64,000 nucleotides of DNA from Isoetes taiwanensis. Taxonomy: Eukaryota; Streptophyta; Lycopodiopsida; Isoetales; Isoetaceae. Under the pieces are notes generated by a model, which was not told the DNA's origin, made no database searches, and was given only the letters and a program-made list of their open reading frames with translations. Below, one piece after another: positions 1 through 14,350 of this stretch (the stretch's first letter is position 1; the number at the start of each line of letters is the position of its first letter). The DNA lies in contig JAJEKV010000015.1 of NCBI GenBank assembly GCA_021234155.1, positions 344,852 to 408,851 of the forward strand, read 5' to 3'. The translations under genes were made by a program, and so were the position numbers.

Positions 1-3000
1 ATAGTGTACTTCGTTCAGTTACGTATTGCTCCGGCTTCTTTCTTCCTGCAGCACATCTAGCTCTGAGCTGGACCCAGAGCCTCTGCCATGCTCAATTCGT
101 CCATGAGTTGGGAGCAATTGATGTGTCTGTCACATTGGGCCCTCGGTAAGTAACCCTTGAGTTTCCTAATAGCACAATTCATTATATATGGACTTGGCCA
201 AGTCCATAAATATATCTCAAATGATGGCTAGTGGTAAGATATAGGGTTTTGGATGAAAATAATGGCATGATTACGTCGAGAGTTTAAAAAAGGCAAAAGC
301 GATGATAGAAATGGGAGGCATCTTGCCGCAAAGTCCATGCGGGTGGGTGAGGATGGCGGTAGTGAAAGATGGCGTGGGTGAGCGAGAAGTTGCAACATTG
401 AGCGCATGCCAATATAATCTGAGTGCTGAGTGTCCATGATCGGTCAATTCATGCTTGATACTAGAATTGGAATGCATGGTTGTTCAATTTAAGCGCCTCA
501 ATTTAAAAGCACGATTGCCAACTAACAAGTGTAAATCGATAAGACATGTACATGCTAAATGTGCTTTGCATAGAGCAAACTTATTTCATATTCCTATGGT
601 CATGTATATATAGAACATAAACTTATTCATATTATCTAGAAGCTTGTTGCTAAAAGCACACCATTGCCCATGACATTAGGGCAAATCCGTCGTACATTGG
701 CACCTTGTTTTATAATGGTATAATGCATATTTCTAAATGGTGAATATCTCATATCCAACAAGGAAGTATGTGGATATTATGTAGTTAAAGGTAATCCTGC
801 CAATGGTGCCTAAATGCTAGACTAGCTTGGCATTATCGATTGTAAGGATTGTTTAGTGGTGCACCTTGGTCATTGACATGAACAACCTCTGTGGGAACAC
901 AATGAAATAAAGAAAAAAATTCATAGTCTATTAGTATGAAGAACAACTGTTATAGTAGTATAAGAACAACACAAAGTACAACCTCTAGAGGACACATGGG
1001 GAGTCTATATCCGTAAGAGTAGAATATATCCATGGGAGAGTTGTTCACTAGTGGTGTTCACATAACCACCATAATGATAACCACCAAACTGCATTATCCA
1101 CCATAGCCTGGCCTCAGCCATACCCATAGCCTCCATGACCATACCCATATCAAGCTCACCTTGGTTTTTCCACATGAATTTAGTTGTAGAGCCTCCACGG
1201 TCCGAGGCCCATCCCTTGTATTGACGAAGATGGTTGAAGGAGCCGGTCTCTGTTGGGTAGAGGCTCTTCATTACCCCTGCGGAGAATTGAGTTGCTAAGG
1301 TTGGCTGAGACGGGTCAAAACCACTTCCCGCCGCGTATCGAAGGAAGATGAGTGCGGGAGGAGTGGTTAAGGCTGTCTGCGGAGATCTTCTAGGAAATCT
1401 TACTAGGCTTCACGTTTCTAGACTCACAGTCGAGGCGACCAGCTTCTCTGTGGTTAGTCATGAGGCCTCACCCGGTCGGGCAGTCCTCGCCATAATGTTG
1501 ATAAGGATGGTTCGAGAGTGGCTCGGTTGGTGGAAGCCCTCTTGTTTGCTGAGACCATTGACGGTGTGACATTCTCGACTCACGAGTCGAGAGGCTGCTT
1601 GAGAGCTTAAAAGATGTGGTCGTTGGGTGGGCATGTGCAATCTCGGATCGCGGTGAGAATCCCCCAACCGGCCCAATGATCCGAGGTGTGCACTCCCTCT
1701 TCTGTACCATGGTCGAGAAATTCTCATTTCATGATCGGAAAGAAACTATTCTTCTACAGTTGTTGTGGTGTTCTCAACTCGCCACTCATACACATCTCTT
1801 TCTCTGCGGTGGAGGATATCTTTGGATTCAATTTTGGTCTGGCGAAGCAATTCTATTCTTAGTTCATAATTTGAAAAGACATTCCTGATTATGTTACGGT
1901 ATGAAACATTCATAGGCAGTCTAGCTATTTCTTTTGTGAATCATTTCTAGTAATGTTAAGTATTGCTCTGCGTATATACCTTCTTAATACTTGGCTCTAC
2001 GATGATTTCTATCTCTGATTGTTTTCTACTCTTACCCTATTCTCACTTGTGCACCGTACAAGTATATTCAGCAACAACTGAAAAAGATAGCAAAAGCGAG
2101 CAATACAAAAGAAAATAGATATGAAGTTAATGAGAAAGGAGAGCAGGAGACAAATGGATTAATGAGAGAAAAGCAGGAAGCGATGAGACAAAAGTTAAAA
2201 GATTGCTGAAATGTGCAGCTTAAGGAGATTTGTCTTTGGATGAGGAGGAGGCTCAGTGTTCAATTCCATATTTGGAGTGCAGGGAACCATAGTGAATAAA
2301 GTTTATCGAGGCAAATTATGTCAGAGACAATAATAAGAGCCTCTAACAGCAGAATATAAGTAAAAATACGGTGAAAAGACTTACAAAAAAACTAAAACGA
2401 TAAAAGGCCTAAAACTTAGAAGAAGCACCTCACTTCTTCTTAGGCGATGCTTGCTTCGAACCTCAATGAAAACTTGGTATTTGGAGCGTCCACGATCCGT
2501 CGATGAGCTACATCGCCAGATGGCGCGGAATGGCTCGGTTCGCTCGATCGTCGGCGGGAAAGCCGGGCTTAAGGAGGAAGGAGGCGTGGTGATCGAGAAA
2601 GCGGGAGGAAGAATGGTGAGAGGGAGAGGAAAGAGGTGCGGTTAATTACGAACGCGAACCTCATGAGGTGATAATATAAATATCTATCACGTGTAGGCTG
2701 CATGCCTACATGACGTGCTGATCTTGGTTCTTGACATGGCCCGCTGCTCCGGCTTCATCAGGAAATACCTTGACCTTGACAAGATAATGAGGTTATATTT
2801 ATCGCTGTTATAAAGTTTTTAGTGTATATAGTGCATAAAACCCTAAAACTTTCGGCAATAGATTTTTTAGGTTAAAGTTAACGTTGAGTGCCTATGATAT
2901 TTTTTCATCTTACGGCTTTGGCGATTTAGGGTTTACGTCGCTGCTGGCGGATCTACGATCCGACATCCGTTTAGCGTGACGGTTGGAGGTCGCGATGTTG

Positions 3001-4395
3001 ACTCGCAGGATCGCCTCATGAGAAAGCGCAACACTATTTCCATTTCTAAGACCCTTCTTTGAATGTTCGATTTCCAAACAATATCGCTTTCATGAATGTT
3101 TCGATTTTACATTGCCTCACGGTTTACAGAATGGGACGCAAACTCTGATTCTGATTCAGCTACAGTAGATATTGAATTGCGCGTTGACGCAAAAATAAGC
3201 GTCAGTTTTGAAACCATTCAATTTTATTTATTCCTTTGTTTTTGTTTATGGGTTGTTGTATTCTGTTTTATTTAACAATCTTGGCATTATTTGTCTGCGG
3301 ATCTGGCCGGAGTAATTGCTCCTCTGAGGTAAATTTGGCACCCCTATTGGATCTTGGATGCTAGATTACTCTTTCTTGCATTGTTACTTGGTGACCTCTA
3401 GATCAAAGCGTACGTTGCCCTTCTAAGATTAGATGGCGAAGACTAAAGAGGCTGGGGACAATATTATGACCATGGGTTGATATAACACTGAGGTGACAAA
3501 AGCGTGAGGCTTGAGTTTCGCCCATAGCCACCATTAGAATAGCCTTGAGAAACACCATTGCCCGGGTTGTCGACTTGCCGCTTCACGAGCTCATTTAACA
3601 GTATCTTTTCTTTTTAAGCGATATCGTATGTACTGGAGCTATTTTGGTATTTTTCCTCTTGATTCTATGGATTAGACACAGGTTGGGAGTTCAATTTTTT
3701 TTTTCCATTCTACATGAACGTGCTCTTCATGGAATACTACTATTTGAATCCACTTTCTCCAAAAATGATGACAACCAAGGTTATTGCTTATCAAAATTCT
3801 GGTGTGGGGATGCATGGGATGCATCCAACACATGGCATCATTTGTATCGGGACATTTGATTGCTAAATCAGTCCATACTACAGAAAATCATCTGCAACTA
3901 TGTTATCAAGTCAAACGATCAGTTTCTTGCCCTTATCGCCCCTTACACTTTCTCTACACTGCATTTGTGACAGAAAATGAATCTGTTTCTCCTCATCCTG
4001 CATACTCTGGAAGAAGCCCAATGTTTTTTTGATACCCATGGATCTGGAGTAAGAGCTGTAGGCATAGAAGTTGATGACACAAAGCATTTGGTTGAAGTGT
4101 CAATTGAGTTGCAGGCCGTCATCAAGAATATGGTAAGAGTATTACAATACATGAGGTGCGTTTATATGGTGATGAGGTGCATAAATCATAGATGTAGAGC
4201 AGTTGAAGCTCTGTAAGGAACTTGGAATTCTGTTGGATAAGGATGATTACCAAACCAGTTGCAGATAGGTACGCATTGTGCCATTTTAATGTATAGACCT
4301 TTGGATTTAGACTTGTGTGTGAATTTCTGCAAAATAATAATACTCGGATCACTTAATTCCTCCACAAAAACTGAATTAGGATGATAGAATATAAA
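1..4395. other. Gene-poor region, no gene recognised
   Basis: Reading frames here are short and on both strands, and none shows a recognisable domain, a convincing splice structure or repeat architecture. A GC-richer patch at about 2,450-2,650 with a 64-codon frame differs from the AT-rich surroundings, but its Arg/Gly-rich translation has no motif I recognise. I see no rRNA, tRNA or clear transposon terminus. Confidence 0.5.
188..207. repeat. Perfect 20-bp palindrome
   Basis: The sequence ATGGACTTGGCCAAGTCCAT is a perfect 10+10 palindrome in AT-rich DNA. No function can be assigned from sequence alone. Confidence 0.6.
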
Positions 4396-4410
4396 GTATT
4401 ATGGCACTTT

Positions 4411-4557
4411 GGGAATGTTCTCGGTATGTAAATCAACAAAAGCAAGACTGTTGCAAGATGATGAATTGTTATTATTGCCTAGGCAACGGCATCTAGAATT
4501 GGGAAAGTTCTCGGTATGTAAATCAACAAAAGCAAGACTGTTGCAAGATGATGAATA
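4411..4557 (+). repeat. Two-copy direct repeat, period 90 bp
   Basis: A segment of about 55 bp beginning GGGAATGTTCTCGGTATG recurs 90 bp downstream with one substitution near its start. The two copies lie at 4,411-4,466 and 4,501-4,556. The near identity indicates a recent local duplication. Confidence 0.8.
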
Positions 4558-4571
4558 AAGGATATAATAAA

Positions 4572-5560
4572 GGATATACTTCTCTGCCATTTACAAATGG
4601 GTCTAGAAAAATGCACATTTGTCATTAAAATAAGACTAGATAAATTACATTTCGACTTTAAAAAGGGCATAACATATATTATGAAGTAGCTTGGATTTTG
4701 AACATTTATTTGGGGATTATGGACTTTGAGGCATTCTTTGAGGATTATGACACGCATAAATCAACATAGACTACTATCCAAAGACTACTATCCAAATTTT
4801 CCAACTGCTTGGAATGCTCCTCATCTGCCTAGATATACTTGGCCTACTAAAAAATGAGACCTAGAACCCAAATACAAATATTAAATTTTGATATATCAAA
4901 TATTGTTTCATTTTAATGAGTCACCAGTTCCTTATTATTGATGTGGAATTACTTAATAATTGATGAATATGATTGTGGCATTTGCTTATAAAAAAGATGA
5001 ATCTAGCAGATTCTAACCCGTGGGCTAAACTTAATAAAAAGCTCAAGAATATGGGCCAAAAATATGGCCAATTTGTTCCTTCTCATGATAATATTGAAAA
5101 AATGCTATATGCTAAAGACACTATCATGGATATACTTTTCTGCCATTCACAAATGGATCTAGAAAAATGCACATTTGTCATTAAAATAAGACTACATAGA
5201 ATTCTGTTTCCAGCTTGAAAAAAAGGGCATAAAATGTATCACGGTAAACAGGGGCTTTGAGACATTCTTTGAGGATTATGGATTTTGAGGCATTCCTTGA
5301 GGATTATGACACGCATAAATCATTAACATAGATTACCATCCAATTTTCCAGCTATTTGGAATGCTCCTCATCCGCCTAGATATACTTGGCCTACTAAAAA
5401 ATGAGACCTAGAACCCAAATACAAATATCAAATTTTGATGTATCAAATATTGTTTCATTAAATGAGTCACCAATCCCTCATTATAAATAAGTATGGAATT
5501 ACTTAATAATTGATGTGGAATTACTTAATAATTGATGAATATTATTGTGGCATTTGCATA
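4572..5560 (+). repeat. Diverged tandem segmental duplication (about 420-430 bp copies)
   Basis: Copy A (about 4,572-4,988) and copy B (about 5,128-5,560) share long identical blocks in the same order, including GAAAAATGCACATTTGTCAT and CTAGATATACTTGGCCTACT. Small indels separate them, and copy B has an extra internal duplication of a TTACTTAATAATTGATG block near its end. No coding function is visible. Confidence 0.8.
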
Positions 5561-8500
5561 TGAAGAGACAAGGCCATGTGCCAATTTGTTCTGATTGGGT
5601 ATACCTTTTTGTGAACTTCTCCTTTAACAACTAAAAACCATTTAAGCATGCATAGTCAAAACGATTATGCCCGGCTAACTTAACACTATAATATTTAATA
5701 TGGACAATGGTTTATATATGGTTTTATATATGTTATGTTGAGTTATATATCTACCTTATTAATTTGGGATTATAAAATACAGCGAAAGAATATTTTGGAA
5801 TTTATTTTAAATTATTTCCCTATGATTTTAGAGGTTTTGGGCTGTAGGAAAATCCGATTCTCCAAAATCATGAAGAATTTGGTTCTAATATATTTTACGC
5901 ATTTCCCCTTTCATTCCTTAGCGGCGGCGATATGGGCTTTGCCTTTCACGATGGCAATGGTTGCTCACGTCATGATGCCACGGATGCCTTTTGTGGAGGC
6001 GGCGATTACTGTAGAGGCATGCGATCCGGCTGTTTAAACTCTGTTGTGCCTAAAGCATCCATTGACTACACTACTTGGATTTGCAAGTAGCAGAGATGGC
6101 GATTCTGAAACCTTAATGCAACATCTTAGGTATTTCTTCTCTAAGCGGGGGTTCATGCTTGTAGCTGGCGCTTATGTAAAGTTTTGTATTCATCTCTGTT
6201 TCAAGTAGACTCATTTTTACATGTTGTTGTAAGTCATTTGTAATAGAAGTAAGCGATCTGGTGTTTCCGATTCTCTTCGTCGGATAATCGGCTTAAGCGT
6301 GATAAGTGCTGGTGAGCAAAACTTCTAGCGGTATGTTTACAATTTTACAATTTCTTGGGTTTATCATTGTCTTTGAAGCACCAGCCCAGGGAGTTCAGCG
6401 GGCATTGAGCCATTTAGGGGGCTGAGTGCTCGATTTTGTTTTAGTCTTCACTTGCATTTCCTTCGGGTAATGTGGCTTTAGTTGTGTAGTTTTATTTCAT
6501 TTGGTAGTTGAGTTTCCTGGCTTTGCTTTTATCTATCTGTTTATCTAGGTTTGATGTCATAGGCATCCTTAGGCGACTTATGCCAAAGCTAATTTGTGCG
6601 ATGGAGATTTGTTCTCAATGAGTTGGAAGTCTACAACTCTAGGTTTCAAGGATGTTATTCTCATGTTTGCGACATCTCGTTAGTGGTGTGCTCAAATATA
6701 ATAGTGTGGTTCTATTATTGATTGTTTGATCATATACTTAGCTTCGAGTTCTTTACTTCCATTTGATAGCTTCACTTTGTTGTGCAATATTCATGTAATC
6801 TAACATGGAAGAGTAGCAAGTGCTTATGGAATGTGTTGCTTTCTTTTGGGTTATGTGGAGAATTGCGAGAATGGTGCATCTTTGGGGCAATAATTAGAAG
6901 AGGAAAGAATGTAGCTTATTAAACTATAAGCATCACAAGCCTATGCGTGCGAAAACTTTATTCGTATGAGCTGGTGGTACATATAAAAGCTCTTAGCTGC
7001 TCAAGAAGTTGATCTGTTTATTTCTTTATCTGAGGTTGCACAAAGGTTTTGTTCATGTCCTTCCATTATCAATTTCAGACCATTACTAGAATAGTTTTGC
7101 CAAGAGGAAGTTACAAACAGCTTATCCCTATGTAATCTTCAAAACTCCTTAAGTATTAGACATGACATGTCTACACTAATTTATTTTCCCTCATTTGTGT
7201 AAATGCATTCATTAGGGCATAGTTGTGTTCTTTAAGCTTTGCATTTGGGAGAAATAATTTTTAGGGTTTATTGTGTGGCTTTGGCTAGGTGGAGTTAGGA
7301 AGATATAGGATAAAGTATCAATTTGTGTTTGGTTGGAAAGCATTAATGTATATTCTATATTCGTTCATGGTTACGTAATTCTAAATCTGAAATACACATG
7401 AATTGCTTGCCTACTTGACTAGATACTAAAGTCCAGCTTTGATGCATAAATGAGCATGAAAACTGAGGTATTTATTCATTGTCCATTCATTCATGATTGT
7501 TGCAACTAATTACTACGATGATTCATCACGTTATTGTTCTGCGACTAATATGGTAAATCCAAGCATCACGGATAATGGACTAAGAATAATGGTTTATATT
7601 GGTGACTGCGGAGTCAATTTGTGCATAGGAATATACACTTTAGGATGGAGATCTAGGCAAGCAATTTAGTTGCATTCATCTCTTCTACATATCAGCTCAA
7701 AGTTTAAACATAACCCACTTCCAGATAGGTGTCAAACTATATGACATCCACAAAAATAAGTAAGTTCCTTCTGTTACGTTCTTTTCTATACGCTATTATG
7801 CCACCTCATCGTTGCATTTCTCTTTTGATAAGGCTATCTGCTACCCTAATATGTATGGTTTTCTTTATTGATTTACCATTTAGTTCTTGACGAACAATTC
7901 TCATGCAAGCAATCGCCATGGCCCGATAGGTTACACAAGATATATATATGAGGATATGAGACTGTAGTTTCCTTAGTATGTCTTAATTAAGTCTGCGGTA
8001 TACTGGTTATCCTTTTGCCTTCGAATATGCAAATACTCAAATCAACATTTTATTTAGAAATTACCCAGGTAGACCTTGAGACCCATATTGAAGCTTTTCT
8101 ATCCATCTCTTAAAGAATGCAAAATAGTAAAAGCAGTACACCCTAAAATCTTCTATTAGGGCGCCTCTCATTGTAACATGCATCTCATATTGCTTTCGAG
8201 TCTTGCTTATTTTAAAATAATCTGCCTTTGTATGCGGGATCTAAATGAATAGATATTAAATTACGAGGTTTTGATGCAACTCTCCTTCTGTACTAGCTTG
8301 AGTCGAAATCCTTTTCCTCTGTTAAGTTTGGATAGGATTTCATGGCCATGTTTTATTAGAATAATACAACATAAGGTATTGCAATATTTTTTAACCCAAA
8401 CTTGCAGTACATTAGGCACACAAGCATTTGATAAGGTTCCCAAGTTAGACCAATGAAATGGTTGTAGATAAAGTTCCCAAGTTAGACCCGTGAAAATGGT

Positions 8501-9990
8501 TGTAATCATATATGAAGACAAATTTTAGAGTTCATGACTTTACTTTTCTATTATATAGAAGCTGTGTGTTAATTGATGGTTTTTATTAAGGAGGACATTG
8601 AGCAAGCATATAAATTTCTTCATGAATGAAAAATGCATGAACACCCTTCTAGCATTGTTACTTGCACAAACCTTATTGAGGTTTTGTGAGGAGGTTGAGA
8701 ATGTGTTGCTTGGGAGTCGATAGCAGGTTCAACTAACTGAGTCAAGTATATCATTATACAATAACTACATCAATCCATTAATGAGATCGGGGTTTGGATC
8801 TTGATTAAGTTGCTAAGATTTTACTTTTCTAGTTACCCCATTAAAGGTTTATTTTGATGGATTTTGAAACACTTTACCAAATTGCTAGATGTTGAATTTG
8901 GATATTGTTCTATAAGCCTTTTTTTGTGAAATTTTGTGATTTTTGCTTTGTTTGGGACAACTTGACATAGTTGCTTGCTCTTGCTCAGTTGTTGATAAAG
9001 TAAGACAACCATAATGTGTATCTCTGTTCATTTTAGAATTTGCAAACATCTGAATATGATATATCTAAATGTCTTGAGAAAGTGCTTTGAATTTGCACAA
9101 TTGGCTTTGAACTTCTGAAATGAAAAATGTCCTAAGTTGGACATGCATCATGTACATCTAATCCGAACTGCATCATATTACTGTTATACAAAGTGTTATA
9201 GCTTCCTTGGTCTTTCTGTTTTACCTTCTCCTCGAGAGAAAACATGTAGGATATGAATATGCAAGTCCTGCTTATATCTAAATCTCATATACCTTAGCTC
9301 ATCTCTTTTAATGATATGATGAAGAAGAGCATACAAAGTTATAATATAGAAAGGAACATTAGTTTTTATTTGGACCACTTCATTCATCATATTGGAAAGC
9401 CTGAGATAACTCTTTTTAACCTTTAACCATGATATATGATACATGCCATTGCATTTCAACGATCCACGAGGCTAAATATTGCTAGATGGAGCCTTTTTAT
9501 TTTTTTATTTGTATGTGCTAATTGGAGTTCATAGGTGTGTTTTGTCAGGACAAAGTCTTCTCTTTCCTTTCTCATCATCAACCTCATAATTAAGGGTTTG
9601 CAATGTTTAGGCTGTGTAAGCATACAAATGACTTCACATATTTAATTATTTTGTGTAGATAGGGATGGGCAAGGGTTCTTTAACTTCCAAGAATTGCAGC
9701 TCAAGTGGGCATATGTTTTGACCTGGGCATTATAGGTGGAGTAGCTTCTCATCATCAAGTTTACCAATTATTACTTCTCACTAACTCATCTATGGTTTTA
9801 CAGTACCTCAAATGACGTAAGCATTCAAAATGGCTTCACTATTTGTGTAGATAGGGATGGGGAAGGAATTCTTTAACTTCAAATTGCAACTCGTGTCCTT
9901 TTAGTAATGTAAACACCTCTTCAAATTGTCACTAAGCAAACATATGCGCTTTACCATATGGACTAATATGGTTTCAATATGGTTTTAATA
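5561..9990. other. AT-rich intergenic DNA, nothing recognised
   Basis: No open frame with recognisable content. Minor local duplications occur at 8,436-8,510 (a GTTCCCAAGTTAGACC unit twice) and at 9,636-9,700 versus 9,833-9,890 (a TTTGTGTAGATAGGGATGGG unit twice). Confidence 0.5.
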
Positions 9991-12900
9991 GTTTCCAATA
10001 GTTATATATGGTTTAATGTGTGGTTTACATATGGTCATATTTGTGGTCTTTGGGGCTATATGGTTTTAATGTGTGCTTTTTCTTCGGGGGCATGAGATGG
10101 GTAAGAATGGAGCCAAGGGCGTCCGGCCTGGGCCATTGCCCTAGGCTCAATGGAGGAAGATGGGTTGTTGCACCCTTGCAACGAATGATGTGCAGAGGGC
10201 ATATCACTTCTTGAGTTGATCCTTTGATAATTGAATGATGAAAATTTGGGAGATAGACATCTTGGAGTTGGCATTGTAGAAGCTTCTTATGAAGTTTGAT
10301 ACAATCATGTCGAGGCTCTAGTGATTGCATTGTGTGCTCACAGGGCTGCTGGGAGTCCCAAAGCTCGAGTTGAGATGGCAATTAGATATATTACACACAA
10401 GAATGGTGATAGTCTAGAATGCCCTACAGACCTACATACTAGGCCCACCCAAGGCCATATGGAAGATTTGGTGGTGATGGGCATCCTTTGATCTGCGCGA
10501 GGAAGGCGTATGTTTTCATAAAAAGCGATAAGGTGCCAAAGAGGCCTATAAATGACAATATTTAGAAAGGATGGAAAGTACAAGCATCAACCCAATCAAC
10601 GGAGAAAATCTAGAGCAATTAGGGACAAGTGTTGCAACCTAGATTGCAGTCTTGAATACAATGTGGATGACCTCGTCTGAGATAGATTTAATACATTGGA
10701 CTGACTTCAAAAGATAAGTTAATTTCATTTACTCCTTGTGCTTAGGAATTCGGCTATGATGAAAACACGAGAGCTACTATAATTGAGGCATGAAGGTGTG
10801 TATGAGCATTGAGATGGATTCTTGGGGTGAAACAAGTCTTCATTTCGAATCTTTGAGGCCCGAGGTTAGAAAGGGCAGTTTGTTCAACGCATAGTAATGC
10901 ACTCACTTTGAGCCTAGAGCAAATACTCTCAAGGCCATTGCAGGTCTTAGGAAGCTTTGTGAGATACATGTCTCAATCTGTGCCCCACAAGTCCCGAGAG
11001 GTGAGCAGTACGGTGTGCGAGTGGTGCAAGAATACAACACACCATCGGAGTGCAGCAAAGGGTCAACTCCATCACAGGAAGCCTCTTTGAGTAGGCCTCT
11101 CAATCACATTTCAGCAAGTTATGAACTCATACAGACAATACAGGTGTCCTACAACTTTGTCATTCTCTCAAAGTGCAACTTGCATTCAACTCAAGGATAC
11201 ACTTGCATTAGCTGGTAAGAGAAAGAAATGGCAATTAGGGCAATTTACTTGCGGATCACCAAAGGGACCAAATATCATGTAGAGCGATTGTATTGGCGGT
11301 GGAGAACATTTTGGAATCTGATAGGACAAATTTTGTGTATAATTCATGATAAGATGGACTAACACAGAACTTTCTTGCCCGAAGGCTAGATCCTTTACCC
11401 AAGCGTTGTCAAAAAGCGCTTTTAGGATAGTAAATTAAAGCTTCGGGTGTGTATTAACACATGGTCATGGGCTGGAACATATGGTCATTTTGTACTTGGT
11501 CACGGCGGAGGGATCCAAACTTCCATGTGAGCTTCTATTTTCAAGTGCTTGAGAGCTACTAGAAAGGATCGATAGAAGGGAGGGGTATTCCCTTCAACAC
11601 CCATTTGAGGCTTTGATGGATGATCAATAGCTTTGTTGCCAAAAGCGGATAAAAACTCACATCAGGTGTCTAGTGAATCAAGGAGGACTTGGGATGTTCC
11701 CTTACTTGAAAGCTTCTTGCTGAGGAGCTATGTGTTCGAGTTGGACATGATGGAAAGAAAACAAGAATAGATGGATGTTGGGGCAATGTCATACTTGGCC
11801 GGTGGGTAATACAAAGTTGTGAAAGTGGGATTCATGATGGTTGGGCATCGCATGATGATATAGATGGTTCTTTGGAACTTTGCTTCACCAAGCTCAAGAG
11901 AAAGCGTGACCACTCCACGAACTAATGGATGTGTTTTGAGCTGCATTGACTGACCCAATGGCTTCTTGTGGATGAGGTTGCGATTGGAAATCATTTGTAG
12001 AGGATACTTGCTAGATAGTAAGACGATTGGCGGGACACACAAACCACTTGATTCAAGTTTTGGGTTAGGATGAATACCAATCATGCAATATAAGTGGAAC
12101 CCGGAGTGATTGTGGATGCTGTACAAGGTGTCGAGTTGGCTGGCAAAGGGGTCTTTCTTTGGTGAAGTTCTCATTCCTAAAGGCGTCCAAGCCACTACAC
12201 TCCTTCAAGGCTTGTCAAAGACTCAGCCAGCTGAGCAGAAGGGCATCAAAAGGTTACATAACCTTCGGGATGTTGGAAATGGAAAGCACACCTCCACTCT
12301 TAGAAAATAAAATGGACTCCTAATCAAGTCTTGGGAGGAGAGAGAAAGTTGTGACATGCTTCGGCCCAAAACTGACCATGGGGAGGGAGCTAAGAGGCGG
12401 GTTCTTGCGAGTCAAGATGGGAGGTTCTCAAGGTGCAAACACGTCTAAGAATGCTCATGGGTCCTAACAAGGGTTCCAAGTGGTTTGTGGAAGCCAAGGC
12501 CTCAAAGCTTGATGGTTTGATCTGAGTGGGACCCTTTGAGACATCAAGGAAGGATACTTTGTGCTAGTAAGGCACGATGATGAGGGCCCCATCCAATATG
12601 GTTGGGGTGGCACTCTACGATGTAACCACCACTATGCGATGGAAGGAGTTAAATCACAGTTCCAAATTCCAATATTGGGAGCCCATTGGGAGACACAAGA
12701 GGCAACGGAAGGGCAATACCTTGTTCTTTGAGAGAAGAAGTGGATGTCAAATTATCTTTGATCCTCAAAGGAGGAATTGATGGGTGTGTGGTATGGTCAT
12801 ATCAAGTTCTCACATTGCAAAGGACAACACACACAAGATCCCAAAAGGGAGATGGACAAAGCCATAGGCAACCTCCATACTATATCATTGTATGAGTCAC

Positions 12901-13433
12901 ATATTGAGAAGTTTAAGCTTTCTCTCCAACTGAGTAGTTTAATAAAATTTATGGAAAACAAGTAACCCAATTCTTTGTGTGTCAAAAATTCTATTCAGCT
13001 ATATCAATTTTTGAAAACTTTCTCAACTAATTAGGATTCTTTGTGTCAGATTTTTATTTGTCCCCCTAAAATCGACTTTAGACCAGGATCAAAAGGAATG
13101 GCCCTTGATTTTCCTAGGAAGGTCTTAAAGTGGATTTGGTATAACCAATCTCAACCGTTAGATCAAAAGGGAGAGGAGAAATCCTAGCCATTCATTTTTT
13201 TTATTAAATTAAAGTTTTTTATATTAAAGGGGTGAGGTGTCACCCTTATTTAATAAAATGGTAATGAGGTGGCACCCCATTAATTATGAAGCTTTCGTGG
13301 AAGCTTCCTTCTTTTGTGTTGCATTCAAACGACTTTATCTTGTGATCGAGATCTCGGATCAAAGTGGGACCCACACCGTTGGATTCCTCTCATCGAATGC
13401 TTTTCAATAAGTAGTGGTTTGACATCATTCCGT
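9991..13433. other. Unrecognised, possibly ancient decayed element
   Basis: Composition changes to purine-rich on the plus strand. Several frames of 60-155 codons occur on both strands, the longest on the minus strand at 11,728-12,195. None shows retroelement motifs such as a zinc knuckle, FDD/YDD or HHCC, or any other family signature. Direct or inverted long termini were not found. It may be a heavily decayed repeat, but I cannot show this. Confidence 0.35.
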
Positions 13434-14350
13434 GCAACCTTGGATAATCTAGGGGAATCTTCATAGAATCTAAAAGAATCTAAGAGAATCTATATAGAAG
13501 CTTGGGGAATCTAGAGGAATTTTGGGATAATCTTTGGGAATCAAGGGAATCTCAAAAGAATCTTAAGAAATCTATGGGAATCTCAAAAGCATCTAGGGGG
13601 GTCTAAGAGAATCTTCGAAAAATGTTTAAGAATCTAGGGAAATCTTGATAGAATCTTAACGAATCTAGGGGAATGTTCATAGAATTTAAGGGAATCTAGG
13701 AGAATCTACATAGAATCTTGGGGAATCTAAATGAACCGTCAAATAATCTTTGAAAATCTAGGGGAATATATAGAACCTTAAGAATCTAGGGGGATCTTAA
13801 GGGAATATTAGGGAATCGAGGGAGAATCCAAGGGGACCTATGGGAATCTTTGACACTAGGTGTGTTCTACGGGGGAATCTTCATAGAATATAATAGAATC
13901 TAGAAGAATCTACATGGAATCTTAGGCAATCTAGAGGAATCTTAGGATAATATTTGAGTATCTAGGGGAATCTCAAGAGAATCTAAATGAATCTAAGGGA
14001 ATCTAAAGGAATCTTGGGACAACCTTTGGAATCTAAAGGAATCTTGAAGAATCTACATGGAATCTTGGGGAATCTAGACGAATCTTAAGATAATCTTTGA
14101 AAATCTACAGGAATCTCAGGAGAGTCTTTAGGAATCTAGAGGAATCTAAGGGAATCTTCATAAAATCTTTGAGTATCTAGAGAATCTTGATGGATCTTGG
14201 AGAATCTTTATAGAATCTTCATCGTATGACTTTAAATTTGATTTCTAGTCGAATTTGTACAATCCCTCGAGGAATCAACATTGATGGAATCTCATAGAAT
14301 CTAGGGAAATCTTTCTAGAGCCTTGGAGAATCTAGGAGAATCCTAATAGA
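13434..14350 (+). repeat. Degenerate GAATCT-type minisatellite array 1
   Basis: About 0.9 kb made almost wholly of variants of the unit GGGAATCTAGGGGAATCTT, with a GAATCT or AATCTT core every 8-20 bp and many substitutions. The lack of a fixed period indicates an old, decayed array. The same motif dominates 25.2-26.4 kb, and its reverse complement dominates 26.5-27.2 kb. No reading frame of note is present. Confidence 0.85.

Noticed and set aside
1005-1271. 88-codon minus-strand frame
   Set aside because: Met/Gly-rich with no recognisable pattern and no supporting context.
11728-12195. 155-codon minus-strand frame as a real gene
   Set aside because: No domain, no splice signals and no repeats with known families; the surrounding region looks decayed, so it was left unannotated as a gene.
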